Assembly (NCBI GenBank): GCA_046263255.1
Contig: JBHELD010000030.1
Location: 1 to 64,000, forward strand
Direction: 5' to 3'
Length of the DNA: 64,000 bases
DNA from: JALZEG01 sp046263255
GTDB taxonomy: Bacteria > Actinomycetota > CADDZG01 > WHSQ01
A model generated the notes under the pieces. The model was given only the letters and a program-made list of their open reading frames with translations. It did no database searches and was not told the origin of the DNA. How positions within the stretch are numbered: position 1 is the stretch's first letter; every line of letters starts with the position of its first letter. The position numbers and the translations under genes are program-made. Below are positions 8,357 to 16,478 of this stretch, piece by piece.

Positions 8357-8875
8357 CTAGCGTGCCGAAGGTGCGTGAGTTTTCGAGGTGACCGATTCAA
8401 ACGGCGGAGGGCCGAGCAGTACGATGCTGTCCGATTTCTCAGCAACAGCTCGCAACCGGTCAAAATCGGGAGGTCGCGCCTCGTCCTCGGCGGATGACAC
8501 CGGCTCGGTCAGCGCGTTGTAGAACGCCTCACCCGTGCCTGGCGTCTGAAACGCGATGATCCGCGCCGTCTCCGACGTCACGAGGAATGCATGCGGAATG
8601 CCGCGCGGCAGGAAAGCAAAGCCACCTGGTCCCACCCGATGCTCCTCGCCGTCGATATGCACTAGAACCTCGCCGTCGATGAGCCAAAACGCCTCGTCCT
8701 CGTTGGGGTGGAAGTGAAGCGGAGTAGTCTTGCCGCGGACCATCTCGTCTTCCAACAGAAATAGGGCACCGCCCGTATCTGCTGCGCTCGCTTTCATCGT
8801 GAAGGTGCCACCGCCGGCGAACCAGAGCCGTTCGCCCTCTCCCGCCTGCCGGATGATCGGAACCGCTCCGCCCAT
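8357..8875 (-). CDS. Cupin-domain protein (quercetinase-like)
   Basis: This is 172 residues from ATG 8875, preceded by GGGAGAAGGGG; an in-frame ATG at 8950 would overlap the tetR start and is less likely. The cupin metal motif PLHFHPNEDEAFWLIDGE supplies two His and a Glu, and the second motif PRGIPHAFLV supplies the last His. Single-domain cupins of this type resemble quercetin dioxygenase-like proteins of unknown substrate. The gene is divergent from a TetR regulator across 73 bases, suggesting a substrate-induced switch. The gene is visibly less GC-rich than its neighbours, consistent with transfer. Confidence 0.8.
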   Translation of the reverse strand: MGGAVPIIRQAGEGERLWFAGGGTFTMKASAADTGGALFLLEDEMVRGKTTPLHFHPNEDEAFWLIDGEVLVHIDGEEHRVGPGGFAFLPRGIPHAFLVTSETARIIAFQTPGTGEAFYNALTEPVSSAEDEARPPDFDRLRAVAEKSDSIVLLGPPPFESVTSKTHAPSAR

Positions 8876-8948
8876 CGCCCCTTCTCCCTTCGCTATTCCC
8901 TTATGGGATGTTAGTACCATGATGGACATTAGAGTATCATCAGGGGCC

Positions 8949-9557
8949 ATGTCAACCCGATACGAGACGTTCGGCCGGACTCAGCAGAAGGCCCGCACCC
9001 GCTCAGCCCTGGTAACGGCCGCGCGCGAGCTTCTCGCCGAGGGCCTCGATCCGACGGTCGAACGCGTCGCCGACCGTGCTGCGATATCGCGTACGACTGC
9101 TTATCGCTACTTCCCGAATCAGCGGGCTCTTCTGGCGGCGACCTATCCGATGCTCGAGGTGTCGTCCCTGCTCGGCGAGAGCCCGCCGAGTGATCCCGTC
9201 ACCCGTCTCGACATCGTCACCGAACTACTGTGCCGGCACCTTCTCGATTACGAGCCCGAGCTGCGGACTCAGCTTCGCCTGTCTCTCGAGGCTGGCGAAA
9301 GGGACGGGGATGACTTGGTGCTCAGGAAGGGACGCGCAGTCCCTTGGATCGGGGAAGCGTTGACGCCGCTCCGGGATCGGTTGGGAAAACAAGAGCTACG
9401 CCGACTGGTGCTCGCCATCCGCGCGACTGTCGGGATCGAACCGCTCGTCTGGCTGGTGGATGTCGCGGGCGTGTCGCGCGACGGGGCCGTGGACATCATG
9501 CGGTCGTCGGCCCGCACGCTGCTGATCGCTGCGATGCAGGAGGCGGCAGCCGAATAA
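8949..9557 (+). CDS. TetR family transcriptional regulator
   Basis: This is 202 residues. The N-terminal HTH (RSALVTAARELLAEG to ISRTTAYRYFPNQRALL, about residues 18-65) is a clear TetR DNA-binding domain; the rest is a helical ligand-binding domain. It is divergent from the cupin gene, so the AT-rich 8876-8948 interval, which reads unlike the surrounding DNA, probably carries the shared operator and both promoters. The ligand is unknown. Confidence 0.88.
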   Translation: MSTRYETFGRTQQKARTRSALVTAARELLAEGLDPTVERVADRAAISRTTAYRYFPNQRALLAATYPMLEVSSLLGESPPSDPVTRLDIVTELLCRHLLDYEPELRTQLRLSLEAGERDGDDLVLRKGRAVPWIGEALTPLRDRLGKQELRRLVLAIRATVGIEPLVWLVDVAGVSRDGAVDIMRSSARTLLIAAMQEAAAE

Positions 9558-9658
9558 TCCGTCTTGGGCCAAGAGGCGGGCGGGCCAGCCAATCGCGGTT
9601 CGCGCACCGATCAATCAGCTCCACTAACGCGCGGGACCTGCTGCTCTATCGCGGCACC

Positions 9659-9732
9659 GCGTTCCGCTGCCCCGCCCACGCCCAGCGCCTCGATTCCCGA
9701 CAGCCCCACCGGCGTTCCGCTGCCCCGCCCAC
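9659..9732 (+). repeat. Pair of 21-bp direct repeats
   Basis: The same 21-base sequence starting GCGTTCCGCTGCCCC occurs at 9659-9679 and 9712-9732. The imperfect tmRNA-end copy (9690-9709) lies between them. The rest of the 391-base gap after tetR holds the protease remnant at about 9779-9880 and no intact gene. Confidence 0.7.
9690..9709 (+). repeat. Right copy of the tmRNA-end repeat
   Basis: It matches 18 of 20 bases of the tmRNA 3' end at 8325-8344. It could be an attachment-site scar or a decayed tRNA-like 3' end. Confidence 0.4.
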
Positions 9733-9778
9733 GGGCGCCGCAGAAAGCGGGCCGAGCACGCCGAAATTCCCCTCATGG

Positions 9779-9880
9779 GCCCGGCGGAGCAGCGTGGCCG
9801 TCTCTGGGACCGCGACCTGCACCTTCAACTTCCTCTTCCGCGGGAGCGACGGCAGGACCTACATGGGCCGCGTTCGACTC
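9779..9880 (+). pseudogene. Fragment resembling a trypsin-like protease N-terminus
   Basis: One frame reads GTATCTFNFLFRGSDGRTYM, which resembles the start of secreted S1-type proteases, just before the usual GTAGHC catalytic-His motif. That motif is missing and the frame soon loses sense. This looks like a remnant, possibly cut by whatever inserted at the tmRNA. The identification rests on one short stretch and is tentative. Confidence 0.35.
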
Positions 9881-9948
9881 GTAGACGAGGTCTCCGTCCG
9901 CGGTGCGGCGACCGTGCCCGAAGCGCCGAGAGCGAGCGGTGACGTTCG

Positions 9949-10872
9949 TCAGTCCAGGCTGAGCCAGAACCCGACGAAGCCGCGCTGCCGGATGCCTGTG
10001 TGCACGGCGAAGTTCCCCCACGCGTAGTCCCCCGCCTCGAGGTTCCACCGCGCGACCCATTCGAGATAGGCGAAGTCGCTCAGCGCCCTCCACGTCGAAT
10101 GGTTCGACAGCATCGATCCGGTCGGGCAGCCCGGCGCGAACGCCTCCGAGGCAGGTGGATGATCGTAGAGGAAGCATGCACCCGCGTCGCCGATTTGCAG
10201 CGGCGGCCGGTCCGCCGGAGCCGGCGCGAACCGCTCGTGCGGCCCGGCGAACCAGAACCCCGAGAAGACGAGGTTCGACTTCCCCGCGACCGTCGCGGCC
10301 ATCCCCGCACCGTGAGCGGCGGCCTCTGCTCCGCTCTGGGGCGTCGAGTGGTAGTAGGAGTGCGTGGGTCCACCGACCTCACCGACCGCGGGCGTCCCGG
10401 GCGCGATAGAAGTCGTCCCTCGGAGACCTTCGAGCTTCAGGGTTACCTCCACGGGTCGCTCCGTCATTACGTAGAGGCGATAGGTTCCCGGAGCGAGCTC
10501 GCAATAGCGGCGAACCTGGCACAGGTCCGGGCCGAGGGAGACCAACCTCTGCACGGCCCGCGCGCCCTGTGGAAGGCGGGCCGCCACGTACACCGCGTCC
10601 GCGTCGTCATCGGACGCGATCACTATGGCACCGAGCGTCGCACCCGGGGAGAAGCGGGGCACACGGGCGGCCTGCTTCTTCGACCAGTAATTGAGCGACA
10701 GCCGCACCGGGCGAGGAACGTGCAGCCTCGTATACACGGGAGCGTCGGCGGTAACGACCATCGTTGCGGCCGCGTCGAGCATCGTCACCGCGCGAGCGGT
10801 TGCCGGTGCGACGTTAAGCGGCGCGGCGGCGACGGCGGCGAGCAGCGCCACCGCCAGCCGCCGCCGCGTCAT
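9949..10872 (-). CDS. Secreted protein of unknown family (large type, copy 1)
   Basis: This is 307 residues from ATG 10872, which overlaps the upstream stop in a TGATG junction, so translation is probably coupled to the small Cys-rich gene. A signal peptide (MTRRRLAVALLAAVAAAPL) is followed by a domain ending in a highly conserved block shared with the paralogue at 12053-13024: GDAG.C, EAFAPGCPTG.M, STWRALSDFAYLEW, GNFAVHTGIR and GFVGFWL. PGTYRLYV in the middle suggests a beta-sandwich. I do not recognise the family. Extracellular location is inferred. Confidence 0.7.
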   Translation of the reverse strand: MTRRRLAVALLAAVAAAPLNVAPATARAVTMLDAAATMVVTADAPVYTRLHVPRPVRLSLNYWSKKQAARVPRFSPGATLGAIVIASDDDADAVYVAARLPQGARAVQRLVSLGPDLCQVRRYCELAPGTYRLYVMTERPVEVTLKLEGLRGTTSIAPGTPAVGEVGGPTHSYYHSTPQSGAEAAAHGAGMAATVAGKSNLVFSGFWFAGPHERFAPAPADRPPLQIGDAGACFLYDHPPASEAFAPGCPTGSMLSNHSTWRALSDFAYLEWVARWNLEAGDYAWGNFAVHTGIRQRGFVGFWLSLD

Positions 10873-11312
10873 CAGACTGCGACTTGCGCGCATCCGCCCG
10901 TTGGGACCTGGTGCGGCGCGCCCGTCAGGACCGGGAAGATGCCGAGAACGTTCCAGCACACGGGCTTCCTTTCGAGCGTCCCCGTCGTCGTGATCAGGGG
11001 GACGGCTCCGGCCGAGCCGGGGAACGACATGGTGCGGCTGTTTCCACCGATGCTGCAGGAGATCTGGATGAGGCTTGCGCCCGGTCCGACTCCCGTGCAG
11101 ATGGCGACCGCTGTTCCGACCTCGGTGACGGCAGGGACAACCGAAACGGTGGTCCCGCCGTTCGTCGACATCGCGCTGCCCTTTACGCAATGGCCGTCAT
11201 GGTCGCAGTTGGTCGACAGTCCGGCGCTTGCGGCCGCCCCCGCCGTAGGGGCGGCGAGGGCGGCGATCAACAGCGCGCCGACGGCGACTGCGACGGCAGT
11301 TCTCTTGCTCAT
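10872..11312 (-). CDS. Small secreted Cys-containing protein (copy 1)
   Basis: This is 146 residues from ATG 11312 (GGAAGGA about 10 bases upstream). A signal peptide (MSKRTAVAVAVGALLIAALA) precedes a mature part with at least five cysteines, including TNCDHDGHC, and the motif CSIGGNSRTMSFPGSAGAVP. It is a paralogue of 11533-11958, which has the matching TTCDETMTHC and CSSEGASRTVSLPGPVGASA. Unknown family. It lies directly before the large-type gene and overlaps it. Confidence 0.7.
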   Translation of the reverse strand: MSKRTAVAVAVGALLIAALAAPTAGAAASAGLSTNCDHDGHCVKGSAMSTNGGTTVSVVPAVTEVGTAVAICTGVGPGASLIQISCSIGGNSRTMSFPGSAGAVPLITTTGTLERKPVCWNVLGIFPVLTGAPHQVPTGGCAQVAV

Positions 11313-11437
11313 GTCCTTATGTCCTTCCATTTCGATGTTGTCCTTCATCCGCGATCCGCGTATGTAACTTCGCTGTTCGACTTTCTCCTCCTGCACGTGT
11401 AACGGTGGTCACACGGATGCCCCGCCGCGCTGCCGGG

Positions 11438-11448
11438 ACCAAACCGGC
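11438..11448 (-). promoter_or_regulatory. Motif shared by the two secreted-pair promoters (site 1)
   Basis: ACCAAACCGGC on the plus strand lies about 126 bases before the small-protein start at 11312 and recurs exactly at 13100-13110, about 76 bases before the large-protein start at 13024. On the transcribed strand it reads GCCGGTTTGGT. It may be a -35-like or regulator site shared by the two paralogous sets. Confidence 0.3.
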
Positions 11449-11532
11449 GGCAAGATCCTGTCTCGGAGACGCGGGGGGATGAGTGGATTCGCGAGCGTCC
11501 GCGGTGCTTGTCGTGGAACTACACGAATGGGA

Positions 11533-11958
11533 TCAGGCCGTTACGATCGCACAGTCGGCGTCGGTGACGGTGATGACGCCGCCCAGCGGGTTGATGAAGA
11601 AACCGGTCGAGGACCAGCAGACCTGATGCCCCGTGAGCTTGCTGGTACGAGCGACCACGGCCGAGGCGCCTACGGGACCCGGCAGCGACACGGTCCGGCT
11701 GGCGCCTTCAGACGAGCAGGTCACCGACGTCGCGAGCGCGCCGGTGGTCTGGGCCTTGCATACGGCCGTGAAATAGCCCTGGGTGACCGTAGTCCCGGCG
11801 CCTACGCCGGCCACCTCGGTCGTTACGCAGTGAGTCATGGTCTCGTCACACGTCGTGCCGAAACCGGCGCTGGCGACGGCGTTCGCGGGAGATGCCGGGA
11901 GCGCCACGCCCATCAACGCCACGATCGCGGAGACCGCGGCAATGTTCCTCTTTCTCAT
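11533..11958 (-). CDS. Small secreted Cys-containing protein (copy 2)
   Basis: This is 141 residues from ATG 11958 with a strong ribosome site (AAAGGAGTGGGG). A signal peptide runs to PANAVASAG. Five cysteines follow in a pattern like copy 1 (TTCDETMTHC, AVCKAQ, VTCSSEG, HQVCWSS, DADC). Both copies share the CW near the end and the SRTVSLPG-type stretch. Unknown family; extracellular, disulfide-bonded by inference. It lies downstream of the second large-type gene on the same strand. Confidence 0.72.
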   Translation of the reverse strand: MRKRNIAAVSAIVALMGVALPASPANAVASAGFGTTCDETMTHCVTTEVAGVGAGTTVTQGYFTAVCKAQTTGALATSVTCSSEGASRTVSLPGPVGASAVVARTSKLTGHQVCWSSTGFFINPLGGVITVTDADCAIVTA

Positions 11959-12052
11959 ATCCCCACTCCTTTTCGTGAACCGGAAGGCCGCCTAGCGATC
12001 CGAACACCAGCGAATCCGAAGAGAAGGTTTCGTCGGAGGTGCCGCTTCTCCT

Positions 12053-13024
12053 TCAGCGAGTGACGTCGAGCCAGAATCCGACGAACCCTGGATCGCGGAT
12101 CCCGGTGTGCACCGCGAAGTTGCCCCACCCGTACTGCCCGGGGCCGATGCCGATCGCCGCGCCCCAGTGCTGGAAGGCGAAGTCACTGACGGCGCGGAAC
12201 GTCGAGAAGTTCCCTCTCATATCCCCGGTCGGGCAGCCGGGGGCGTAGGCCTCCGGCGGAGGCGACCCCCGGAAGCGACAGATGCCCGCGTCCCCCACCT
12301 GCAGAAGCGGCTTGTTCGCCGGAGCTGGCGTAATGACGTGATCGGAGCCGGCGAACCAAAACGTCGAGAAGATCAGGTTCGCCCGGCCGGTGGGCTCGGG
12401 CGAGAAGCCGGCGCCGTGCGCGGCGACCTCGACCGGACCCCCCGGCGTGGAATGGAAGTAGGACTCGGTCGCGCCGCTCAGCTCGCCGGTGGCGGCCGTC
12501 GTCGCCGCAATCGTTGTCGCCCCGGTCAACCCCTGTAGCTCGATCTCGACCCGGACGGGTTCTTGCGTCACCACGTACAGCCGATACGTGCCAGCGGGCA
12601 CCCGGCACGCCTTCTCGAGCTGGCACAGGTCTTCGCCGATCGAGACGTAGCGCCGTGGCGCCGATCGGGTCCTGGGGAGGCGTGCGGCGAGGAACGTCGA
12701 ATCGAGCCTGTCTTCCGATACGAGGACGACCGCCGCGAAGCCGTCGCCGCCGACAAAACGAGGAGCGGCATGGTCGCGCTTCGAGTACTGGAGTGCCAGG
12801 CCTGCCGCCTCTGGGACTTCCACGCGGGTGTATGCCAGTCGCCCGGCTGTAACCGTCGTCTGCCCGGCGGCCTTCGGGATTGCCCCGCGCGCGTGTCGCG
12901 CCGCCGCCTCCGGGAGGCCGAGGAACAGACACCAGATGGCTACGGCTGCTGCAGCCCGGTTCCGCACGGCGGGCGTCACGAGCACGGCTTCTTCCAATCG
13001 TCCGCAGGTCGTCAGACCTGTCAT
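12053..13024 (-). CDS. Secreted protein of unknown family (large type, copy 2)
   Basis: Up to 323 residues; ATG 13024 has a weak ribosome site and GTG 12979 is a plausible alternative start. After a signal peptide the protein aligns along its length with 9949-10872: GEDLCQLEKACRVPAGTYRL, GATESYFHSTPGG, VAAHGAGFSPEP, NLIFSTFWFAG, LLQVGDAGICRF, PEAYAPGCPTGDM, WGNFAVHTGIR and GFVGFWL. The conserved His, Trp and Cys positions suggest a shared fold and perhaps ligand binding. I do not recognise it. Confidence 0.7.
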   Translation of the reverse strand: MTGLTTCGRLEEAVLVTPAVRNRAAAAVAIWCLFLGLPEAAARHARGAIPKAAGQTTVTAGRLAYTRVEVPEAAGLALQYSKRDHAAPRFVGGDGFAAVVLVSEDRLDSTFLAARLPRTRSAPRRYVSIGEDLCQLEKACRVPAGTYRLYVVTQEPVRVEIELQGLTGATTIAATTAATGELSGATESYFHSTPGGPVEVAAHGAGFSPEPTGRANLIFSTFWFAGSDHVITPAPANKPLLQVGDAGICRFRGSPPPEAYAPGCPTGDMRGNFSTFRAVSDFAFQHWGAAIGIGPGQYGWGNFAVHTGIRDPGFVGFWLDVTR

Positions 13025-13099
13025 TCGATGTCGCGTCGAGAGTTCCTGCGAGACAAGTCGTCGGTTTGGCGTGATCCGGGCAAATCGGGCGGCCCCCGA

Positions 13100-13110
13100 A
13101 CCAAACCGGC
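13100..13110 (-). promoter_or_regulatory. Motif shared by the two secreted-pair promoters (site 2)
   Basis: This is a second exact ACCAAACCGGC. It is one arm of an inverted repeat with GGTTTGG at 13063-13069, in the divergent region between the large-type gene and the lipoprotein gene at 13156. Confidence 0.3.
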
Positions 13111-13155
13111 CCCGGCTCAGTCTTCTCTTTCGTAACCGGCCGAAGGAGGGACTTA

Positions 13156-14385
13156 ATGCGCAGCGTCAGGGCAGCCGGATTGCTCGTCATCGTCCTCGTC
13201 ATCGCCGTCGGCTGCGGCGAACCGCCCGAGCGCGGCGCCCAGGCCGCCGACCTCCTCTACTTCTCGACCGGAAAGGGCGTTGCAGTCGTCCCCGCCGGCG
13301 GCGAGGCGGCGCCTCCGACCACGCGCGGCGTTCCCTCCACCGACTGGTCGAGCGTCGTGACGTCAGACCCGCACCGGCTCGCGACGGAGGTCGAAGCGCG
13401 GGACGCGATCACCGGCGACACGCAGTGGCGGAAGGCGATCAAGGGGCCCCGGCTGCGCGTGAAGGTCGTCTCCCACGAGGCGAGGATGGTCGCTCTCACT
13501 CCGCTCTACCAGCAGCACTACACGACCGGCCGCACCGCGACGACGCTGGTCGTCGCCGGGAGCGACGTGGAGCCGCGCACGATCGAGCTCGACGGCAACT
13601 ACGAGCCGGAGGCCTTCTCGACCGACGGCAACAGCGTGTTCCTCCTCGAGTACCTGCCCCCGCAGGCGCCGACGAGCTACCGCGTGCGGCGCCTCGATCT
13701 CGCGACCGAGAAGGTGGAAGGCGTCTACAGCGTCGACGCCGAGCTGCAGGAGGCGATGCGCGGCACCGCGCGCGTGCAGGCGATGAGCCCGAACGGGAAG
13801 TTCCTCTACACGCTCTACACCACCGGCGGCGGAAACCTCGGCCCCCGGCGCGCGTTCGTCCACGTCCTCAACCTCGACGAGCTGTGGGCACACTGCATCG
13901 ATCTGCCCGCGGACTTCGGACAGGCGCGGGAGCCGCAGATCGCGATCAACGTCACCCCGGACTCGAAGCGGTTGTACGTGACGGACTCCGCGTCGGCAGC
14001 CATCGCGGAGGTCGACACGGAGAGTCTCGAGGTGCTCCAGACGAAGACGACGGCTCTGCTGACGTCGCAGTACACGCCGATCGCCGCGCACGACGGCCGT
14101 CACACCCTCTACGTCGCGCAGGGGCCGTTCGTGTACCCAGTCGACACGCGCGACATGGTGGCCGGCGACCGCTGGGCCCTGGACGGCGCGATCTCGGGCG
14201 TGCAGGTCTCTGCGGACGCCACGAAGCTCTACGCGTCGGTCGCCGGGAAGCTCGTGACGATCGACGTGACGACGGGGGCCGAGCGCCGGGTCGACACGCC
14301 CCCCGGCGTCGGCCGGATCACCGAGGTCGGCCGCGTGATGCAACGGATCGAGGACCCGTTGCGCAAGCTCACCTGCGCCTGCTGA
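13156..14385 (+). CDS. Beta-propeller lipoprotein
   Basis: This is 409 residues with a strong ribosome site (GAAGGAGGG). A lipoprotein signal (GLLVIVLVIAVGC) ends in a lipobox Cys at about residue 20. The rest shows repeated short beta units such as SPNGKFLYTLY, TPDSKRLYVTDSAS, DGRHTLYVAQG and SADATKLYASV, typical of YVTN-type propellers. It is probably tethered outside the membrane. The ligand is unknown. Confidence 0.75.
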   Translation: MRSVRAAGLLVIVLVIAVGCGEPPERGAQAADLLYFSTGKGVAVVPAGGEAAPPTTRGVPSTDWSSVVTSDPHRLATEVEARDAITGDTQWRKAIKGPRLRVKVVSHEARMVALTPLYQQHYTTGRTATTLVVAGSDVEPRTIELDGNYEPEAFSTDGNSVFLLEYLPPQAPTSYRVRRLDLATEKVEGVYSVDAELQEAMRGTARVQAMSPNGKFLYTLYTTGGGNLGPRRAFVHVLNLDELWAHCIDLPADFGQAREPQIAINVTPDSKRLYVTDSASAAIAEVDTESLEVLQTKTTALLTSQYTPIAAHDGRHTLYVAQGPFVYPVDTRDMVAGDRWALDGAISGVQVSADATKLYASVAGKLVTIDVTTGAERRVDTPPGVGRITEVGRVMQRIEDPLRKLTCAC

Positions 14386-14453
14386 CACCAACCCCGTAGC
14401 CGCCCTCGCCCGGCCGTGCGACCCTGGTGTCGTAGCCCGGACGAGGGGGACGC

Positions 14454-15932
14454 GTGGAGGACCTCGAGAACGACGAGCCGCGCCGCCGCGGGCGCACGTG
14501 GGGCCGCGCCGCCGCGACGGTCACCGCGGTGATCGTCTTCGCCGGCGGCACCGGCGTCGCGATCCTCTCCCTCGACGAGGTCGTGACGCCTCCGGGACCC
14601 TCGTCCACCCCCGCGCCGGGAACTCCGCCGCCGTCCCCTCCGCCCGAAGAGCCCTCCGAGCCGGAGCTCGTCGTCGACGCAGCTGCGCCGACGGTCTACG
14701 ACGCGATCGACGACGTCCCGAAGTGCGCGACCAGCCGCAGGCCTTACCCCGATCCTTCGGGCGCCGCCGGCTTCGAGGACGACGTGGAGAGGATCTCGCG
14801 CAGCGTCGAGCGCATCCGCGAGCTCGAGTTCGAGAGGGCGATCGACACCCGCGTGGTCCCGGCCGAAGAGGTCGGCCGCCGCTATGCAGCGTCGACGGCG
14901 CGGGGGTACTCGCCGGTCCAGGCGGACGGCGACCGGCGCTGGATGGCGGTGCTCCGGCTCGCTCCCGAGGACGTCGACCTGCGCACGCTCGCGGTGGACG
15001 TCGCGAGGGAGACGGCAGCCGGCTTCTACAACCCGCGCAAGGACCGTCTGTTCTCCCGGTCGAGCGGCGGCGTTCTCACGCCGATCGACGAGGTCGTTCT
15101 CGCGCACGAGCTCGACCACGCGCTCGTCGACCAAGTGCTCCGGCTACCGGGGACTCTGTCGCGGGATCCGATGCTGTCGGACGTGATGCTGGCGCACCAG
15201 GCTCTGATCGAGGGCGACGCGACCCTCGTGATGAGCCGGTACGGCGCGGGGACTCTCGACCGCGCGACGCTCGAAGGCTTTCTGAGGCGTTTCTCGAGCC
15301 CCCAGATCGCGGCCTACCCCGGCGTCCCGTGGTACCTCCAGCGGACGAGCGGCTTCCCGTACTTCGAGGGGCTCCTGTTCGCGTGCGATGCGTGGAGGCG
15401 GGCGAGGTGGAACGCGATCGACCGGATGTACCGCCGTCCGCCGGCGTCGACCGCCGAGATCATCTTTCCGTCGCGCTACGAGGAACGAGCCGCCGGGGAG
15501 CTCCCGCGGCCGGCGGGGTCGCCGGGGTGGCGGTGGACGGAGCTGACGGTCGCGCAGTTCGGCGCGTTCGACCTCATGCTGATGCTCGAGAACGCCGACC
15601 TGCTCGCGACGGGGCGGGTCGAGCCCGGGAGCCGCGTCGACGACGTCAGGGGCTGGAACGGCGGGGTCTTGAACGTCTGGACGAAGGGAGCCGCGACCGC
15701 GATCCATCTCTCGTTCCTCGACGCCGGCGTGTTCGAAGGAGACCGGCGCCGGCGAGACCTATGCGGCGTCCTGCGCGGCTGGGTCCGACGCACGTTCGAT
15801 TCGGCACGGCAGGTCGGCCGCAGCCTGTGGGAGCTCGAACGGGGGTTCGCGGGGTTGCGCTGCGCGGGCGCTTCGGTGCGGCTCGCGATCGCGCCCGGGC
15901 CGCGCCCCGTTCGAAGGACGCTCGGCGGGTAG
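14454..15932 (+). CDS. Membrane-anchored zinc metallopeptidase-like protein
   Basis: This is 492 residues from GTG 14454 (GAGGGGGAC upstream). The N-terminus is cytoplasmic and charged, then one membrane segment (AAATVTAVIVFAGGTGVAIL), a Pro/Ser-rich linker, and a domain with HELDHALVDQ, an HExxH zinc site. ALIEGDAT about 35 residues later may give the third ligand. The combination of HExxH and a downstream EGDA resembles conserved uncharacterised metallopeptidases. The substrate is unknown. Confidence 0.65.
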   Translation: MEDLENDEPRRRGRTWGRAAATVTAVIVFAGGTGVAILSLDEVVTPPGPSSTPAPGTPPPSPPPEEPSEPELVVDAAAPTVYDAIDDVPKCATSRRPYPDPSGAAGFEDDVERISRSVERIRELEFERAIDTRVVPAEEVGRRYAASTARGYSPVQADGDRRWMAVLRLAPEDVDLRTLAVDVARETAAGFYNPRKDRLFSRSSGGVLTPIDEVVLAHELDHALVDQVLRLPGTLSRDPMLSDVMLAHQALIEGDATLVMSRYGAGTLDRATLEGFLRRFSSPQIAAYPGVPWYLQRTSGFPYFEGLLFACDAWRRARWNAIDRMYRRPPASTAEIIFPSRYEERAAGELPRPAGSPGWRWTELTVAQFGAFDLMLMLENADLLATGRVEPGSRVDDVRGWNGGVLNVWTKGAATAIHLSFLDAGVFEGDRRRRDLCGVLRGWVRRTFDSARQVGRSLWELERGFAGLRCAGASVRLAIAPGPRPVRRTLGG

Positions 15933-16035
15933 CCGTTGCCTCACCGCGATTCCCCGGCCGCGGCATGTTCGTTCGCCGGCCGGCTACGGCGGCGGCCGCG
16001 TTAGTGTCGGAGGCTCTGCCGACAGGAGGTCCTCC

Positions 16036-16440
16036 ATGCAGGAGAAGATCCACAAGTCCGAGGAGCAGTGGCGCGAGGAGCTCACACCCGAGCAGTACGC
16101 CGTGCTGCGAGAGAAGGGGACCGAGCGGCCGTTCACCGGGAGGTACGTCCATTCGAAGGACGACGGGATGTACCGGTGCGGGGCGTGCGGGGCGGAGCTC
16201 TTCTCGTCCGACACCAAGTTCGACTCCGGGAGCGGGTGGCCGAGCTTCACCGAGCCGGCGAACCGCGCGAACGTCGAGCTCCGCACGGACACGAGCCACG
16301 GGATGATCCGGACCGAGGTCACGTGCGCCCGATGCGGGTCGCACCTCGGGCACGTCTTCGACGACGGACCGGGCCCGGAGGGTAAGCGCTACTGCATCAA
16401 CTCGTGCGCGCTGGAGCTCGAGGCGCAGAAGCAGGCCTGA
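16036..16440 (+). CDS. msrB: Peptide-methionine (R)-S-oxide reductase MsrB
   Basis: This is 134 residues, a normal MsrB length, with a strong ribosome site (ACAGGAGGT). Zinc-binding pairs CGACG and CARCG are present, and the catalytic cysteine lies in RYCINS near the end. FDSGSGWPSF and GHVFDDGP are family signatures. It reduces the R-form of methionine sulfoxide in proteins, using thioredoxin. No signal peptide is seen, so it is cytoplasmic. Confidence 0.95.
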   Translation: MQEKIHKSEEQWREELTPEQYAVLREKGTERPFTGRYVHSKDDGMYRCGACGAELFSSDTKFDSGSGWPSFTEPANRANVELRTDTSHGMIRTEVTCARCGSHLGHVFDDGPGPEGKRYCINSCALELEAQKQA

Positions 16441-16478
16441 CCGCAGGTATCGGGGCAAAGGGAACGAATAGGACGAGG

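Noticed and set aside
8357..8950. Cupin start at the ATG at 8950
   Set aside because: It would overlap the tetR start codon and leave no room for a promoter. ATG 8875 has a good ribosome site and begins the conserved domain.
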